The notes under the pieces were generated by a model that had not been told where the DNA came from, made no database searches, and saw only the letters and a list, made by a program, of their open reading frames with translations. Source: a virus. From it: a stretch of DNA of 64,000 nt. The DNA is taken from positions 1 through 64,000 of IMG/VR virus record IMGVR_UViG_3300044511_000209. One strand, given 5' to 3'. The position numbers and the translations under genes were made by a program. Of this stretch, positions 9,727 to 19,963 are shown piece by piece. Each line of letters opens with the position of its first letter. Positions within the stretch are counted from its first letter, which is position 1.

Positions 9727-10584
9727 ATGGCCGAAAACGTAACTTTTGCGGGCAGGGTAAGGCGTGAACATCAACGCTTCTTCATTAATTCCACCGAATT
9801 ATTTGGAGTTCAGTCCATTAACCTCGGATATGCCGTTGGCGGGCAGAATCTTGCCTATTTAGGTATGAATAATGCAAATTTCGTGCCCGCTGGCGCACAG
9901 GTTGGTAATGTAAGCTTGAACCGTTTGATGCTAGATTCCGACCCGTTGCTGAATTATACAGGGGAGAATGGGTTTAACGGTTATATTCTAAAAAATCTTA
10001 CAAATGGCGCGGATAATTACAGTTTTACCTCCGGTTTTGTGACACAATACGGGTTGAAGTGCGCCGTAGGGGAAATACCACAAAGTAATGCGGGTATTAC
10101 CGTCTTTGGTAATATGGGAAAGATTGCTACGGGCGAATCATCCCAAACACTTACCGATTTTGCCAACATCTCCGCCGCAACCAGCGGCGTATTCTTTAAC
10201 TTAACATCATACGGGGCATTAACCGTCTCCATTAACGATTTCAACTCCAACCGTCTTTTGGGACTTGACCTTAGCCTGAAAATCAACCGTAACCCCATTT
10301 ATCGCCTCGGCAGCAAGGCCGTGAAAAATGTGTTCATCAACTATCCGATAGAGGTAGATTGCTCATTCGAGGTGGATATCAATGATTATGACGCAACCAC
10401 CTTGGATAAGTATCTGAATCTGCCCAAGGTTGAAAATCTAACGCTGAATTTAAATCATTTTACGCGCGGGCATACAATCCAATCCTTCGCGTTTAGCAAT
10501 ATGGAATTACTCGGAGAGGAAAGAAATGTCAATATCGATGGCAACGTCGTGTCTCGTCTTGCCTACAAAGGATACATCTTGTAA
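9727..10584 (+). CDS. Virion tail protein, paralogue 1 of 3
   Basis: This 285-residue protein opens the plus-strand virion block. Its fold appears shared with the next two genes: a beta-rich protein with a motif near residue 115 (YGLKCAVGEIPQSN) matching YTLKCAPNDIV in the second and YSLNCTPNNPV in the third. Length and beta content fit a tail-tube or tube-capping protein, but I do not recognise a named family. The start follows a GGTAGGT-like Shine-Dalgarno. Confidence 0.6.
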   Translation: MAENVTFAGRVRREHQRFFINSTELFGVQSINLGYAVGGQNLAYLGMNNANFVPAGAQVGNVSLNRLMLDSDPLLNYTGENGFNGYILKNLTNGADNYSFTSGFVTQYGLKCAVGEIPQSNAGITVFGNMGKIATGESSQTLTDFANISAATSGVFFNLTSYGALTVSINDFNSNRLLGLDLSLKINRNPIYRLGSKAVKNVFINYPIEVDCSFEVDINDYDATTLDKYLNLPKVENLTLNLNHFTRGHTIQSFAFSNMELLGEERNVNIDGNVVSRLAYKGYIL

Positions 10585-10586
10585 TT

Positions 10587-11405
10587 ATGCTCTTCTTTAA
10601 ACGATGTAATGTTGAGATTAATGGTTCTGGGTTAATCGCCGAGAACGCGAACATTAATTCCAGCAATTCTTTGACTCCTGCTTGGATGGTGGGAAAAATC
10701 GGGGCTGGTAACATTACCCCCAATGGCCCCTTACGAACCACCATTCGTATTGATTACATACCAGAAACGAACAGGGAGCCCAATCACGGTATCGCCAATT
10801 TAATCCGCGCCTTGGCGGACGATTCGACGTGGAGTGGGGTTAACATTGCCATTGGGGGCATCACGGGTTATGAATGTTATCTGGATAATTATACGCTCAA
10901 ATGCGCGCCAAATGACATTGTAAAATCAAGCGCAACTTATACCACGTTTCTTCAATTGTCGGGGGTGTTGGCAAACCAAACCGGCACGCATCTCGTTCGT
11001 AACAACATAGCACACGCTTGGGGGCTTTATATCGTTGGTAGCGGAACCAACTTGAACGATATTTATGATTTTGATTATACCTTTAATGCGGCTTGGGAGC
11101 CCGTCTATAAAATAGGACAAAAAACACCCATTGCCGTGCGCTTGATGAACGGTAATGAAACCTTTGCTGTCACGCGCGATACCTTTTATCGCAATACCTT
11201 TTCGGGTGAAACGCTGTATTCTGGCGTGATTACAAATGGCACCGACTATGGTATCGACGTATTCAACCTTAATGCTTTTATCAGTGGGTCGGGTATTGCC
11301 CCGCTTAACTTAAACTTTTCTGGCGCGAAAATCACCAATGTAAGCGTAAACGCCAGCGTAAATGATATTGTCAGGGTAAAAACAGAGGCAATCAAATACT
11401 TCTAA
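10587..11405 (+). CDS. Virion tail protein, paralogue 2 of 3
   Basis: This 272-residue protein starts 2 nt after the previous stop. It shares the Y-x-L-x-C-x-P-N core motif near residue 105 and an overall beta-rich layout with its neighbours on both sides, indicating tandem duplication and divergence. It probably forms part of a tail-tube-like ring or tip. The function is inferred from context and paralogy only. Confidence 0.58.
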   Translation: MLFFKRCNVEINGSGLIAENANINSSNSLTPAWMVGKIGAGNITPNGPLRTTIRIDYIPETNREPNHGIANLIRALADDSTWSGVNIAIGGITGYECYLDNYTLKCAPNDIVKSSATYTTFLQLSGVLANQTGTHLVRNNIAHAWGLYIVGSGTNLNDIYDFDYTFNAAWEPVYKIGQKTPIAVRLMNGNETFAVTRDTFYRNTFSGETLYSGVITNGTDYGIDVFNLNAFISGSGIAPLNLNFSGAKITNVSVNASVNDIVRVKTEAIKYF

Positions 11406-11411
11406 TCGCCC

Positions 11412-14400
11412 ATGTTTTACTCCTACAAAAATTCCAATGTTCGCATCAATGGCAGGGATTTACAATTTACTGATGCGAGCATCAACATCCGGGGCGACCA
11501 AGAGCCGGTTTATAGTATTCCCAATCGGAATAGCACCGAATTTGTTCCTAATGATGGTATTGGCGGCTCATTAAAGTTGACATATTACTTGACTGGTAAT
11601 GATATACTCAAACCCTTTATTACCAATGAATCCAGTGGTATTTCTGGCAATTTTGGCGGCTTGTTCTTTTCGGGTGGCTATCTTAAGAATTATAGCTTAA
11701 ATTGCACACCCAACAATCCCGTTCAGGTTAATGCGGAACTGGTATTTTTCGATGAATTAAAGGGTGTTTTTGCGCCTACCTATCAAACTGTTTCTAATTT
11801 TCATTGCTTAAATTATGCGGATGCAAGCCTGACATTAACGACGGGTAATTCAATCGGTGACATTACCAACGCAACCCGCATAGCCTTCAATTACAATGTG
11901 GAAATTGTTCCCGTATATGCCGTGGGAGACATACTGCCCGAACGCATTTTTTTCGGTAAAAAGGAAATCACGGCAGAAGTTGAGTGTGATAATTTAAGCG
12001 GCAATTTATTGGTATCGGGCAATCGTGCGGGCATCAAGATTAATTTTGCCCATCCTAGTTTGCCGAACCTGTCCGAATCGTTCCTATCCAACGGCATCCT
12101 ACATACGCGCGAGATAGGCGCTTCACAAGGCAGCTTACTAAAAAGCGTATTATCAATACGGCAACAACACACAAATAATCCGCCCGTCATTTCTTATTTT
12201 CAAGCCACGGGTGGGGCTCCCGGTGGTCAATTTTTCATTAGTGGCCAATATCTTTTATCCACAAATCGGGTGGAAATTGGTTCTGATGCCGCTACATTCA
12301 TTATATCGGGAGATGATTTGCTTGGCGTTTACGTGCCAGAGGGGGCCGTTAACGGTAACGTCAAGGTTACAAATGCCGACGATTTCACCATTTCCAGCGG
12401 TTTTAGCATTATCCAGCGCCCAATAACCATTTCGGGCATTGACGCTCATACGGGCGAATTCAACAAAATTGTTCGAATATCAGGGGATAATTTCCACAAA
12501 ATAAACCTTGTTACTTTTTCTGGCGCGGCAAGCGATTTTAAGGTCATCAATTCCAAGTTAATTGAAGCGGCGGTTCCCCTCAAGGCCGCGTGGGGAACAA
12601 TACAGGTCGCCTCAACAGACCGGACATTAACCGGAACATCCACCGGATTATTCGTGCCAGTACCTGTCATATATGGATTTTCGGGCATTAGCGGATATCC
12701 CGGTGACACCATTAACGTGTCAGGTTTCGGATTCGTAGGAGTAACGGGGGTCTATTTTAACAACATTACAGGTTCGCCCGTTTCAGTAAGTTCAATTTCT
12801 GGTTTATCGGCGGTTTTACCTACGGGAAACACGAAGGGGTTGGTTGCATTAATTGGACGCAGCGGGGTCAGCGGTCATTCCACCTTTGAGTTTACTTCAC
12901 TTTTAAGAATTTCGGGTCTTGACCCACTAAGCGGAGCTACGGGTAGTGCGGTGCGAATTTCTGGCGTCAATTTTGCGCCAACAATGCTGTTTTCCTCGGG
13001 TTCGCCCAGCAACAATGCGCTCCTTGCGTTCAACGGTGGCACGGGCGCACTGGTGCGCGTGAGTGATATATTGATTACTGGCCTTGTTCCCACGGGCGCA
13101 AAAACTGGCCCTATCTATATCTTCAAGCCGGATGGCGTAACAACCTATCCATCAGGATTGACCTTCAAGGTCTATAACGACCCGCCCACCATTACCCTTA
13201 TTGACCCCAACTCGGGCGTTCGTGGCGATAATATAGCAATCCACGGCAAAAACTTTTTCGATATTGATTCCTTCCTATTGACTGGTATTAATGCCACAAC
13301 GGGTTACAATTTCCCATCCACGGGATACAACGCGAGCGAATTCGGGGATGTATTAACCTTCAACGTGCCCAGCATTACGGGGGGTATCTATAGGGCTCTT
13401 ATTAATGCCGCAAGGGGGGGTGTTAGCGGATTCTTCACTATCAAGGATAAGCCCTTCATCAGTGGTTTTTATAATACGAGTGGTTTTATTGGGCAGCGTA
13501 TCAGCTTATCGGGCTCCAACATATACAGGGATTCTAGGGTCTATCTCAACACTACTGGAACGTCTGCGTTGGTAGATACGGGCTCCTATGTCGCGACGAA
13601 TTCAAAACTCGAATTCTTCATACCCACCAACGCGCTTTCAACCAATACGGTTATCGTTTATAACGGGGCGGACTATCATACAGGCACCGCAAACCTGACG
13701 GTTATCAACAAGCCCGTCATTAGCGGCTTCAAACCCGCATCGGGCGAGTGGGGTGATGTCATTAGCGTCAGCGGTTTGTATCTGAATGGGACAACCGGAA
13801 TGTTGATTGGCACCTCAAGGGTTAATACCTTTAGGCTAGATGGCACAACCGGCGCAGCCATGACCATTCCCGACGATGCGGCCACAAACCATATCTTTGC
13901 CCAAACGGTTGCGGGGGAAGCTCAATCATCTGGCAGGTTGGTGGTGTTGCAGCCGCAAATTATCATTAGCGGGTTCATTCCCACAAGCGGACGCACATCC
14001 CAAAAAATTACAGTATCGGGCAAATATGTTAGCACTACCGATTATGTAAGAATATCGGGCATTAATTCTTCCGAAATCATATTGAATGTTGATGGGTTTT
14101 CCAAGATTGGAACGACGGATATTTCATTCAATATTCCGGTTGGGGCTGTTACAGGCCCGATTCGCCTTCAAAATCAAAGGTATATTACCAATAGCGCCTC
14201 GAATCTTGTCGTTATTCCGTCACCCACCATTACGGGGGCATCCCAAGTTTCGGGTATATTTAATGAATCCATATCATTATTCGGAGCCAATCTAACGGGT
14301 GTAAGTGAATTCTTGTTTGTTAATCCGACGGGCGGATACACACCAGCCATAAATACTACATTAATTGGCGGCACGGGGGCTACCATTACCTTCCCGAAAG

Positions 14401-15671
14401 AAGTTACTCAAAACGCCATCATCCTTAGCGGTGAAAATGATATTCTTGGATACGGCATTGAATTTACCCCGCTGCCCACCATCGGCGGGTTCCGTCCAAC
14501 CACGCTCCAATCGGGGGATAATTTAACGGTTACGGGCATCAACGCCACAAATATCATACGCAATGTGGGTATTAGCGGCAGCGACGGCACGGTAACATAT
14601 ATCATCAGTTCAGACGATATCTTTATCGACGACTACAACATTACCGGGGCACAGGTCATCAATTGCAATACGGGGTATGTCGTTGTCACTGGGCGCGTCA
14701 ACGCTAATTATTTCGGTTCTGGCCGCATTTTCCTAATTAGTGCAAGCGATTCGGTATCTGGAAACTTTGATGCTATTGTCACTGGGTCTGCAACCCACGC
14801 ACGAATGTCATCCTTGATACATTCAACATTCTTGACGATTCAGCAAGGAACGCCAACCATTAGTGACTTTACGCCCTTAAGCGGCAATAATGATATCTTG
14901 GTTCGTATTAACGGTTCGAACCTTAAATATACGACTGGCATTTATTTCAGAAGTGGGAATGTGGTCGCCACGGGTTTCTTAGGTGCCACCAATAATAGTT
15001 TTGTCAACACTTATCCCCCGGCGAATTTTGGTGCCACGTCTGGACAAGTTGAGGTTTATACGAACTACGGCGCAGCCACGGGTATTTACTTTACATTCGT
15101 GCCCCGGCCACTCGTTTCTGGTTTCACGCCGATTCAAGGCATCAGCGGCGTCAAAGTTCGCATTACGGGTTCTGGTTTCCAATATGCTAGTGGAGTTTAC
15201 TTTGACAGGTATCCCGTTTCCTTCAACATTGTATCCGAGCTTAATACCCACGTCATTACGGGGACCGTGCCCTACATGACGGAAGCGATGCCCCGTGAAA
15301 TTGGCATCAAGGTAATGACGCCCGGCGGCGAGCATACCCTGAGTGGCTTTACTGTTCAGAACCCATTCTTAAAATTCGTCAATTTAAGCGATGTGCCAAA
15401 CACCATTACCGCACAGGGTTATGTTCGTGGTAGCGATGATGGCCAAACATTGGTCTTTAGAACCACCGGACAGGTGCTTACGGACATTGGGGCCAGCCAA
15501 GTTAAGGTAACGGGTTCCAACATAATCCAAATACCAAATTTCACTGGAATAGGCGGCACCAGTGTAACTTTAGATGGGTCATTGGTGAAAATCAGTGGTG
15601 CGGCTGGTGGGGCTGGCGGTAGTGGTATTGCGGCTTCCACAGCGTTGAAATATGCATTAATTTTCGGATAA
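11412..15671 (+). CDS. Giant Ig-like (IPT/TIG) repeat tail protein
   Basis: This 1419-residue protein has two parts. Residues 1 to about 250 match the two preceding paralogues (YSLNCTPNNPVQV). From about residue 257 there are about twelve repeats of 75-105 residues, each beginning with a motif like PVISGFKPASGEWGD followed by ISVSGLYL, which is the IPT/TIG immunoglobulin-like pattern. The C-terminus is Gly/Ala-rich. Such domains usually display on the virion surface and weakly bind cell-surface glycans. This looks like a duplicated tube-type protein fused to a long Ig array. Confidence 0.7.
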   Translation: MFYSYKNSNVRINGRDLQFTDASINIRGDQEPVYSIPNRNSTEFVPNDGIGGSLKLTYYLTGNDILKPFITNESSGISGNFGGLFFSGGYLKNYSLNCTPNNPVQVNAELVFFDELKGVFAPTYQTVSNFHCLNYADASLTLTTGNSIGDITNATRIAFNYNVEIVPVYAVGDILPERIFFGKKEITAEVECDNLSGNLLVSGNRAGIKINFAHPSLPNLSESFLSNGILHTREIGASQGSLLKSVLSIRQQHTNNPPVISYFQATGGAPGGQFFISGQYLLSTNRVEIGSDAATFIISGDDLLGVYVPEGAVNGNVKVTNADDFTISSGFSIIQRPITISGIDAHTGEFNKIVRISGDNFHKINLVTFSGAASDFKVINSKLIEAAVPLKAAWGTIQVASTDRTLTGTSTGLFVPVPVIYGFSGISGYPGDTINVSGFGFVGVTGVYFNNITGSPVSVSSISGLSAVLPTGNTKGLVALIGRSGVSGHSTFEFTSLLRISGLDPLSGATGSAVRISGVNFAPTMLFSSGSPSNNALLAFNGGTGALVRVSDILITGLVPTGAKTGPIYIFKPDGVTTYPSGLTFKVYNDPPTITLIDPNSGVRGDNIAIHGKNFFDIDSFLLTGINATTGYNFPSTGYNASEFGDVLTFNVPSITGGIYRALINAARGGVSGFFTIKDKPFISGFYNTSGFIGQRISLSGSNIYRDSRVYLNTTGTSALVDTGSYVATNSKLEFFIPTNALSTNTVIVYNGADYHTGTANLTVINKPVISGFKPASGEWGDVISVSGLYLNGTTGMLIGTSRVNTFRLDGTTGAAMTIPDDAATNHIFAQTVAGEAQSSGRLVVLQPQIIISGFIPTSGRTSQKITVSGKYVSTTDYVRISGINSSEIILNVDGFSKIGTTDISFNIPVGAVTGPIRLQNQRYITNSASNLVVIPSPTITGASQVSGIFNESISLFGANLTGVSEFLFVNPTGGYTPAINTTLIGGTGATITFPKEVTQNAIILSGENDILGYGIEFTPLPTIGGFRPTTLQSGDNLTVTGINATNIIRNVGISGSDGTVTYIISSDDIFIDDYNITGAQVINCNTGYVVVTGRVNANYFGSGRIFLISASDSVSGNFDAIVTGSATHARMSSLIHSTFLTIQQGTPTISDFTPLSGNNDILVRINGSNLKYTTGIYFRSGNVVATGFLGATNNSFVNTYPPANFGATSGQVEVYTNYGAATGIYFTFVPRPLVSGFTPIQGISGVKVRITGSGFQYASGVYFDRYPVSFNIVSELNTHVITGTVPYMTEAMPREIGIKVMTPGGEHTLSGFTVQNPFLKFVNLSDVPNTITAQGYVRGSDDGQTLVFRTTGQVLTDIGASQVKVTGSNIIQIPNFTGIGGTSVTLDGSLVKISGAAGGAGGSGIAASTALKYALIFG
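12181..15365 (+). repeat. Array of about twelve IPT/TIG-like protein repeats
   Basis: The repeats recur within one open frame every 230-310 bp. Each has an (I/V)SGF...SG...G(D/Q)xIxxSG core. They are diverged at DNA level, so the array is old or under diversifying selection. Confidence 0.65.
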
Positions 15672-15677
15672 AACATT

Positions 15678-15986
15678 ATGATACGGGCCACATTTGTAGG
15701 AAATAGCATAACAAACATCGTTGAGGCCACCGGCCAATATGCGAGCGTTTCCGTGTATTTCTGCAATATTCATCATACCGCCGATGAATATGTTACGCTT
15801 TATTTGACTCCCGCAGGGGTTAATCCCAGCGATAGCAACACCATAGTCAAAAACTTGCGTTTGGGAGCCTTGGATACTCTTACTTTTGGCCACGAACGCT
15901 TTATTCTGGATGGTGGGGAAAAGGTAGTCGCCAGCGGTGTAAACGGTAATAGGGTTTCGGCGGTGGCAAGTTATACCACCCTCTAA
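15678..15986 (+). CDS. Small virion protein, unknown
   Basis: This 102-residue, mostly beta protein lies between the Ig-repeat protein and the repetitive fibre, with 6 nt and 22 nt gaps. It contains VTLYLTPAG and ERFILDGGEKV, a pattern seen in small decoration or adaptor proteins. Together with 18361-18726 and 27304-28119 it belongs to a set of small, beta-rich, Ser/Thr/Gly-rich proteins. A virion role is inferred. Confidence 0.55.
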   Translation: MIRATFVGNSITNIVEATGQYASVSVYFCNIHHTADEYVTLYLTPAGVNPSDSNTIVKNLRLGALDTLTFGHERFILDGGEKVVASGVNGNRVSAVASYTTL

Positions 15987-16008
15987 GGAAAAACAAAGGT
16001 AAAAGGAA

Positions 16009-18339
16009 ATGCCAGAATTTCTCCAACGAAGCGATAATATCACGTCTGGTCAGCAAACCGACCTCGACGCGCGCGTTACCACCTTGGAAGGGTTGGCAAA
16101 GGTTACTGGTATCGTTGTGTCAGGATTAAATGCCACCGGACAAATATACGTGACTGGTGCGGGGGGCATCAACGTATCCTATACGGGCAAATTAATCACA
16201 ATCAGCGGAGACAATACCTCTTATTATTCTAATACAAATCCACAACAATTTACCAATTCGGGTAACTTACATAATACTGGCTCCGCCTTAGATGCGCGAC
16301 TTGTTACTCAGGAAAGATTACCAACGGTGACGGGTATTATCACAACCGGATTAAATGCGACCGGCCAGATATATTTGACGGGTTTGGGTAGTATTCAAAT
16401 CGCCTACACGGGCAAAATTATCAGTATTAGTGGCGATACAACGTCCTATTATAGTATTTCGAACCCCCAACAGTTCTCAAATAGTGGCAATCTTTACAAT
16501 ACCGGCTCGGCGCTTGATGCCCGATTAGTAACCCAAGAAACGCTACCTAAAGTAACTAGTATCATCGTTTCTGGGTTAAATGCTACAGGCCAAATCTATA
16601 TTACCGGATTAGGCGGTATCAATGTCGCCTATACCGGCAAACTCATTACCATCAGCGGAAGCTCGGTGGGCGGCGGTTATCCAAATGATAACCCCCAACA
16701 GTTCGCGAATAGCGGTAACTTATCTGCAACGGGGTCTGGTTTGGACGCGCGATTGGTCACGCAAGAAACACTACCCAAAGTCACCAGCCTTGTTGTAACC
16801 GGACTCAACGCCACGGGACAAATATACCTGACGGGCCTTGGTGGTATCGCTATAGCCTATACGGGTCGGTTAATAACCATCAGCGGCGACACGACTACCT
16901 ATTATAACAACTCCAACCCCCAACAATTCGCGAATAGCGGTAACTTGCATAATACGGGCGTGGCGCTGATTAATAATGCTTTTTTCGTTAAAACGAGCGG
17001 CAATCAAAATATTTCGGGCGTCAAAACCTTCGTTAATAAAACCGTGCATTCGGGCAGGCTCGGCATCTACAATTCTTCCGAACTTAGTGATGATGCAAAC
17101 CCTCAATTTGATTTGGACGTGGGAGGCACCGGATTATTTGTCGGTCGTCCATTAAACGTTACTAGCGGCGTCTATACCAACCTGATTCTTGGAGCGTCCA
17201 GAGTATTCTATCCTAACGGCTCCGAAAGAGAGTTTCGTTTCCAAAGCGCATCAGACGGCGGGGATTATCGCGGCTACTTCGTCTATAACGGGCGCGCGAG
17301 CGGCACCTTCGGTATCGATGAACGTTGGATTCAGGGTCATTATGGAAAATTAAAGGCCATGACCTTCGGTAATCAGGGCATGGTCTGGTATTGGAATACA
17401 GGCATTTTATTTGATAGTGGCGTTAATGTGGATGTAACCAGCCATATTGACCGCGTGTTTACAATGGATGATAGCGGCTATGCCAGCTTTGGTAAAAACG
17501 CCCCAAGCCACCGGTTTGGAGTAGAGTATAATTCATCTATCGGCCCATTCTTGGATAACGTTTATAATTTGGGCTCCACCGCATACCGCTTTGCGGGCGC
17601 GCATATTGTCAGCGTCACGGGGAATGAATTTACATCTGGCACAACCAAACTGGCCGATGTATTGTATCCCCGCAGTAACCCATACAATTTCGTTACATCT
17701 GGCAACCTACATAGTTCGGGCTCGGCATTAGACGCCAGACTCGTTACCCTTGAAACGCTCCCGAAAGTGACGAGCATCGTCGTGACGGGGCTTAATGCAA
17801 CGGGCGAAGTCCGTTTTGCGGGGTTAGGAGGTATTGAGATTGCTTATACCGGAAAATTTATTACCATTAGTGGAAGCTCGGCGGGCAGCGGCTATCCAAA
17901 TGATAACCCCCAACAATTTGCCAATAGCGGAAACTTGCATAATACCGGGTCGGCACTCGATGTTCGGTTAGTGACACAAGAAAGGCTACCGACAGTAACG
18001 GGCATTGTCGTTACCGGACTCAACGCAACTGGTGAGGTTCGTTTTGCCGGATTGGGTGGTATCAATATTGCCTACACTGGAAAATTAATTACAATTAGTG
18101 GTGATACCACAACCTATTATCCCAATTCGAATCCACAACAATTTGTTAACACGGGCAATTTGAGCGCTTATTACTTAAATTCCAACCCGCAACAATTCGC
18201 AAATACCGGAAACCTATCTTCCTATTATTTGAACTCCAATCCACAGCAATTTGCCAATTCGGGCAATTTACATGCCTCGGGTTCCTCCTTGGATGATAGA
18301 TTAAATAGAATAATTTTGAAAGTGCAGGTTTTTTCGTAG
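16009..18339 (+). CDS. Repetitive tail fibre protein
   Basis: This 776-residue fibre protein has a GGAA Shine-Dalgarno before the ATG. Four copies of a roughly 75-residue unit (core GLNATGQIYxTGxGGI then YTGKLITISG) fill residues 15-320. A unique domain (about 325-545) contains DLDVGGTGLFVG and a putative head region (NVYNLGSTAYRFAG). Two more copies with GLNATGEVRFAG follow, then short NSNPQQFAN repeats. The layout suggests a trimeric beta-structured shaft with an inserted knob. It probably takes part in adsorption. Confidence 0.75.
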   Translation: MPEFLQRSDNITSGQQTDLDARVTTLEGLAKVTGIVVSGLNATGQIYVTGAGGINVSYTGKLITISGDNTSYYSNTNPQQFTNSGNLHNTGSALDARLVTQERLPTVTGIITTGLNATGQIYLTGLGSIQIAYTGKIISISGDTTSYYSISNPQQFSNSGNLYNTGSALDARLVTQETLPKVTSIIVSGLNATGQIYITGLGGINVAYTGKLITISGSSVGGGYPNDNPQQFANSGNLSATGSGLDARLVTQETLPKVTSLVVTGLNATGQIYLTGLGGIAIAYTGRLITISGDTTTYYNNSNPQQFANSGNLHNTGVALINNAFFVKTSGNQNISGVKTFVNKTVHSGRLGIYNSSELSDDANPQFDLDVGGTGLFVGRPLNVTSGVYTNLILGASRVFYPNGSEREFRFQSASDGGDYRGYFVYNGRASGTFGIDERWIQGHYGKLKAMTFGNQGMVWYWNTGILFDSGVNVDVTSHIDRVFTMDDSGYASFGKNAPSHRFGVEYNSSIGPFLDNVYNLGSTAYRFAGAHIVSVTGNEFTSGTTKLADVLYPRSNPYNFVTSGNLHSSGSALDARLVTLETLPKVTSIVVTGLNATGEVRFAGLGGIEIAYTGKFITISGSSAGSGYPNDNPQQFANSGNLHNTGSALDVRLVTQERLPTVTGIVVTGLNATGEVRFAGLGGINIAYTGKLITISGDTTTYYPNSNPQQFVNTGNLSAYYLNSNPQQFANTGNLSSYYLNSNPQQFANSGNLHASGSSLDDRLNRIILKVQVFS
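16057..18110 (+). repeat. Six direct in-frame repeats in the tail fibre gene
   Basis: Six units of about 225 bp, four before and two after a central unique region, encode DARLVTQETLPKVTS then GLNATG. They are separated by NPQQFANSGNL spacers. Similarity is obvious at protein level and partial at DNA level, so recombination could change copy number. Confidence 0.7.
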
Positions 18340-18360
18340 ATAATCAAAGAGAAACATATT

Positions 18361-18726
18361 ATGGCATACATACCCGACAAACTACACTTGAGTAACTCCG
18401 TAAATGGCAAGGGAATTGCCGTAAGCACAACCGTCAGCGGGCTTGCAAAACTCATCCATACAAGCCATAGCACAAGTGGTATATTGGATGAAGTATGGCT
18501 CTATGCCACGAACAACTGGACGGGCTCCGCGACTTTAATATTACTCTGGGGGGCACAACCAAACAACGAGAGTTACCTAACCATTCCAAATAAAGCCGGG
18601 CGCTATAACCTTGCTGATGGGCGTCTCATCGCCAGCGGGTTGAGTATTAACGCCTTCATTGATACGCCACATAGCGGGGCGGAAATTATTGTGGATGGCT
18701 TCGTGAACCGGCTTACCTACCCGTAA
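18361..18726 (+). CDS. Small virion protein, unknown
   Basis: This 121-residue beta-rich protein follows the fibre gene and has an AAAGAGA Shine-Dalgarno-like stretch. It contains LDEVWLYATNNWTGSATLILLWG. Short proteins of this style sit among fibre and head-decoration genes in many siphoviruses. No domain is recognised. Confidence 0.5.
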   Translation: MAYIPDKLHLSNSVNGKGIAVSTTVSGLAKLIHTSHSTSGILDEVWLYATNNWTGSATLILLWGAQPNNESYLTIPNKAGRYNLADGRLIASGLSINAFIDTPHSGAEIIVDGFVNRLTYP

Positions 18727-18727
18727 A

Positions 18728-19585
18728 ATGCACCGTTCGCGTTTTCTCAACACCTATATTGATAAATCCAGACGCAACACCGCCTTGGATTTTGAAACTG
18801 TGGATTGGGTAAATCGCGTTAACGCCAATCGGGGTAAGGTTTCAGAACGTACGATTTTCATCGTTAATAAGTGGTTAGTCAATCTAAAAAAAGCTGGATT
18901 GCGACATTTAATCAAGCGGGTCAATTTATACTGTGGTAATTCACTAGCATCCGCGCAAATTCCCATCATCCGCGACCCGAATGGTGGAATAATGGATACC
19001 CTGTTTAATTTTGTTGAAACCGATTTTTCAGAAAAAGGGGGTATTAAGGGAGATGGAGCTACTAAATATATCAATACTGGACTATCCCCAGCAAACGCGC
19101 AACAGACCTTAACTTCCATGCATATCGGTGTATTTTGCTTGACAAGCGCCGATGAGGGGGCGGAAGAAATCAGTTCTGGCGGTAACGCTTGTGGCGGTTG
19201 GGCCAATGGATATGTTTCCTATCTTGGTAGCACTTATTTTGATTGCTGGTTTCCGGGTGGTGGCGGTCAATTCGGCCCCGTTACCGATTCGGAAGGAACT
19301 GGATTCTATCTGTATACCCGACGCGCTTCCGATAATGTAGAAGTATACAAAAACGGAAAGACCATCATCACGGGCACGACAACTAACGGCTCACTTCCCG
19401 GTCAATCGTACATGATATTCTGCCAAAGTTCTTGTGAAGTAGCGGAGGCGTTTTCAAGTAAAACACACGGCATGTATACGATTGGCACATCGTTAACGCC
19501 CACGGAAGCGCACAAATATTACCAAATTACCAAAACCGTTCAACGCGAGTTGGGAAGAACTTGGACACAAGATTTTGGAGCTTAA
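18728..19585 (+). CDS. Putative adhesin or fibre-tip protein
   Basis: This 285-residue protein starts 1 nt after the previous stop. An N-terminal helical, basic region of about 70 residues precedes a beta-rich part with DGATKYINTGL, Gly-rich loops (WFPGGGGQFGP) and VYKNGKTIITG, resembling concanavalin-like (LamG-type) domains of phage receptor-binding proteins. A C-terminal helix follows (TPTEAHKYYQITKTVQRELG). It probably binds a surface carbohydrate. The domain assignment is by style only. Confidence 0.55.
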   Translation: MHRSRFLNTYIDKSRRNTALDFETVDWVNRVNANRGKVSERTIFIVNKWLVNLKKAGLRHLIKRVNLYCGNSLASAQIPIIRDPNGGIMDTLFNFVETDFSEKGGIKGDGATKYINTGLSPANAQQTLTSMHIGVFCLTSADEGAEEISSGGNACGGWANGYVSYLGSTYFDCWFPGGGGQFGPVTDSEGTGFYLYTRRASDNVEVYKNGKTIITGTTTNGSLPGQSYMIFCQSSCEVAEAFSSKTHGMYTIGTSLTPTEAHKYYQITKTVQRELGRTWTQDFGA

Positions 19586-19588
19586 ATC

Positions 19589-19963
19589 ATGCAAATGCTC
19601 ATAGTAGATAAGAAAGCATTGAAAAACTTGATTCACCTTAATAAATCAAGCCCTTTTCGCAAAATTGTGCCCTCCTTGCTCAAGGATGGACGACGGGTGT
19701 TGAATATCGATATATTGACGGATACGCATCATGCCGGTGGATACAAGCGTCAAAAACACATTCTGGATAAATGTTTCGTTGAAGAAATTGACGCCGCGAC
19801 CAAACTAGAAATGAACCCCGATATCGTATATGCGAACTCGGTTGAGTTGGATGAGAGGCTTATTCGAGACGACGACCCGGACTTGGAAAAGTCACCCGAG
19901 AATAAGGGTGGGGTCGAATCCATATTGACCGACCAAACCGATACAAATCTTAACGGTTTTTAG
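19589..19963 (+). CDS. Hypothetical protein at end of virion block
   Basis: This 124-residue charged protein has no recognised domain. It has a basic N-terminal half and an acidic C-terminal tail. It is the last plus-strand gene of the virion block, and its 3' end overlaps the convergent gene 19950-20774 by 14 bp. A scaffold or chaperone role for the fibre genes is possible but unsupported. Confidence 0.45.
   Translation: MQMLIVDKKALKNLIHLNKSSPFRKIVPSLLKDGRRVLNIDILTDTHHAGGYKRQKHILDKCFVEEIDAATKLEMNPDIVYANSVELDERLIRDDDPDLEKSPENKGGVESILTDQTDTNLNGF

Noticed and set aside
16057-18110. CRISPR array
   Set aside because: The repeats are in-frame protein repeats of about 225 bp within a fibre gene, not short repeats with unique spacers.
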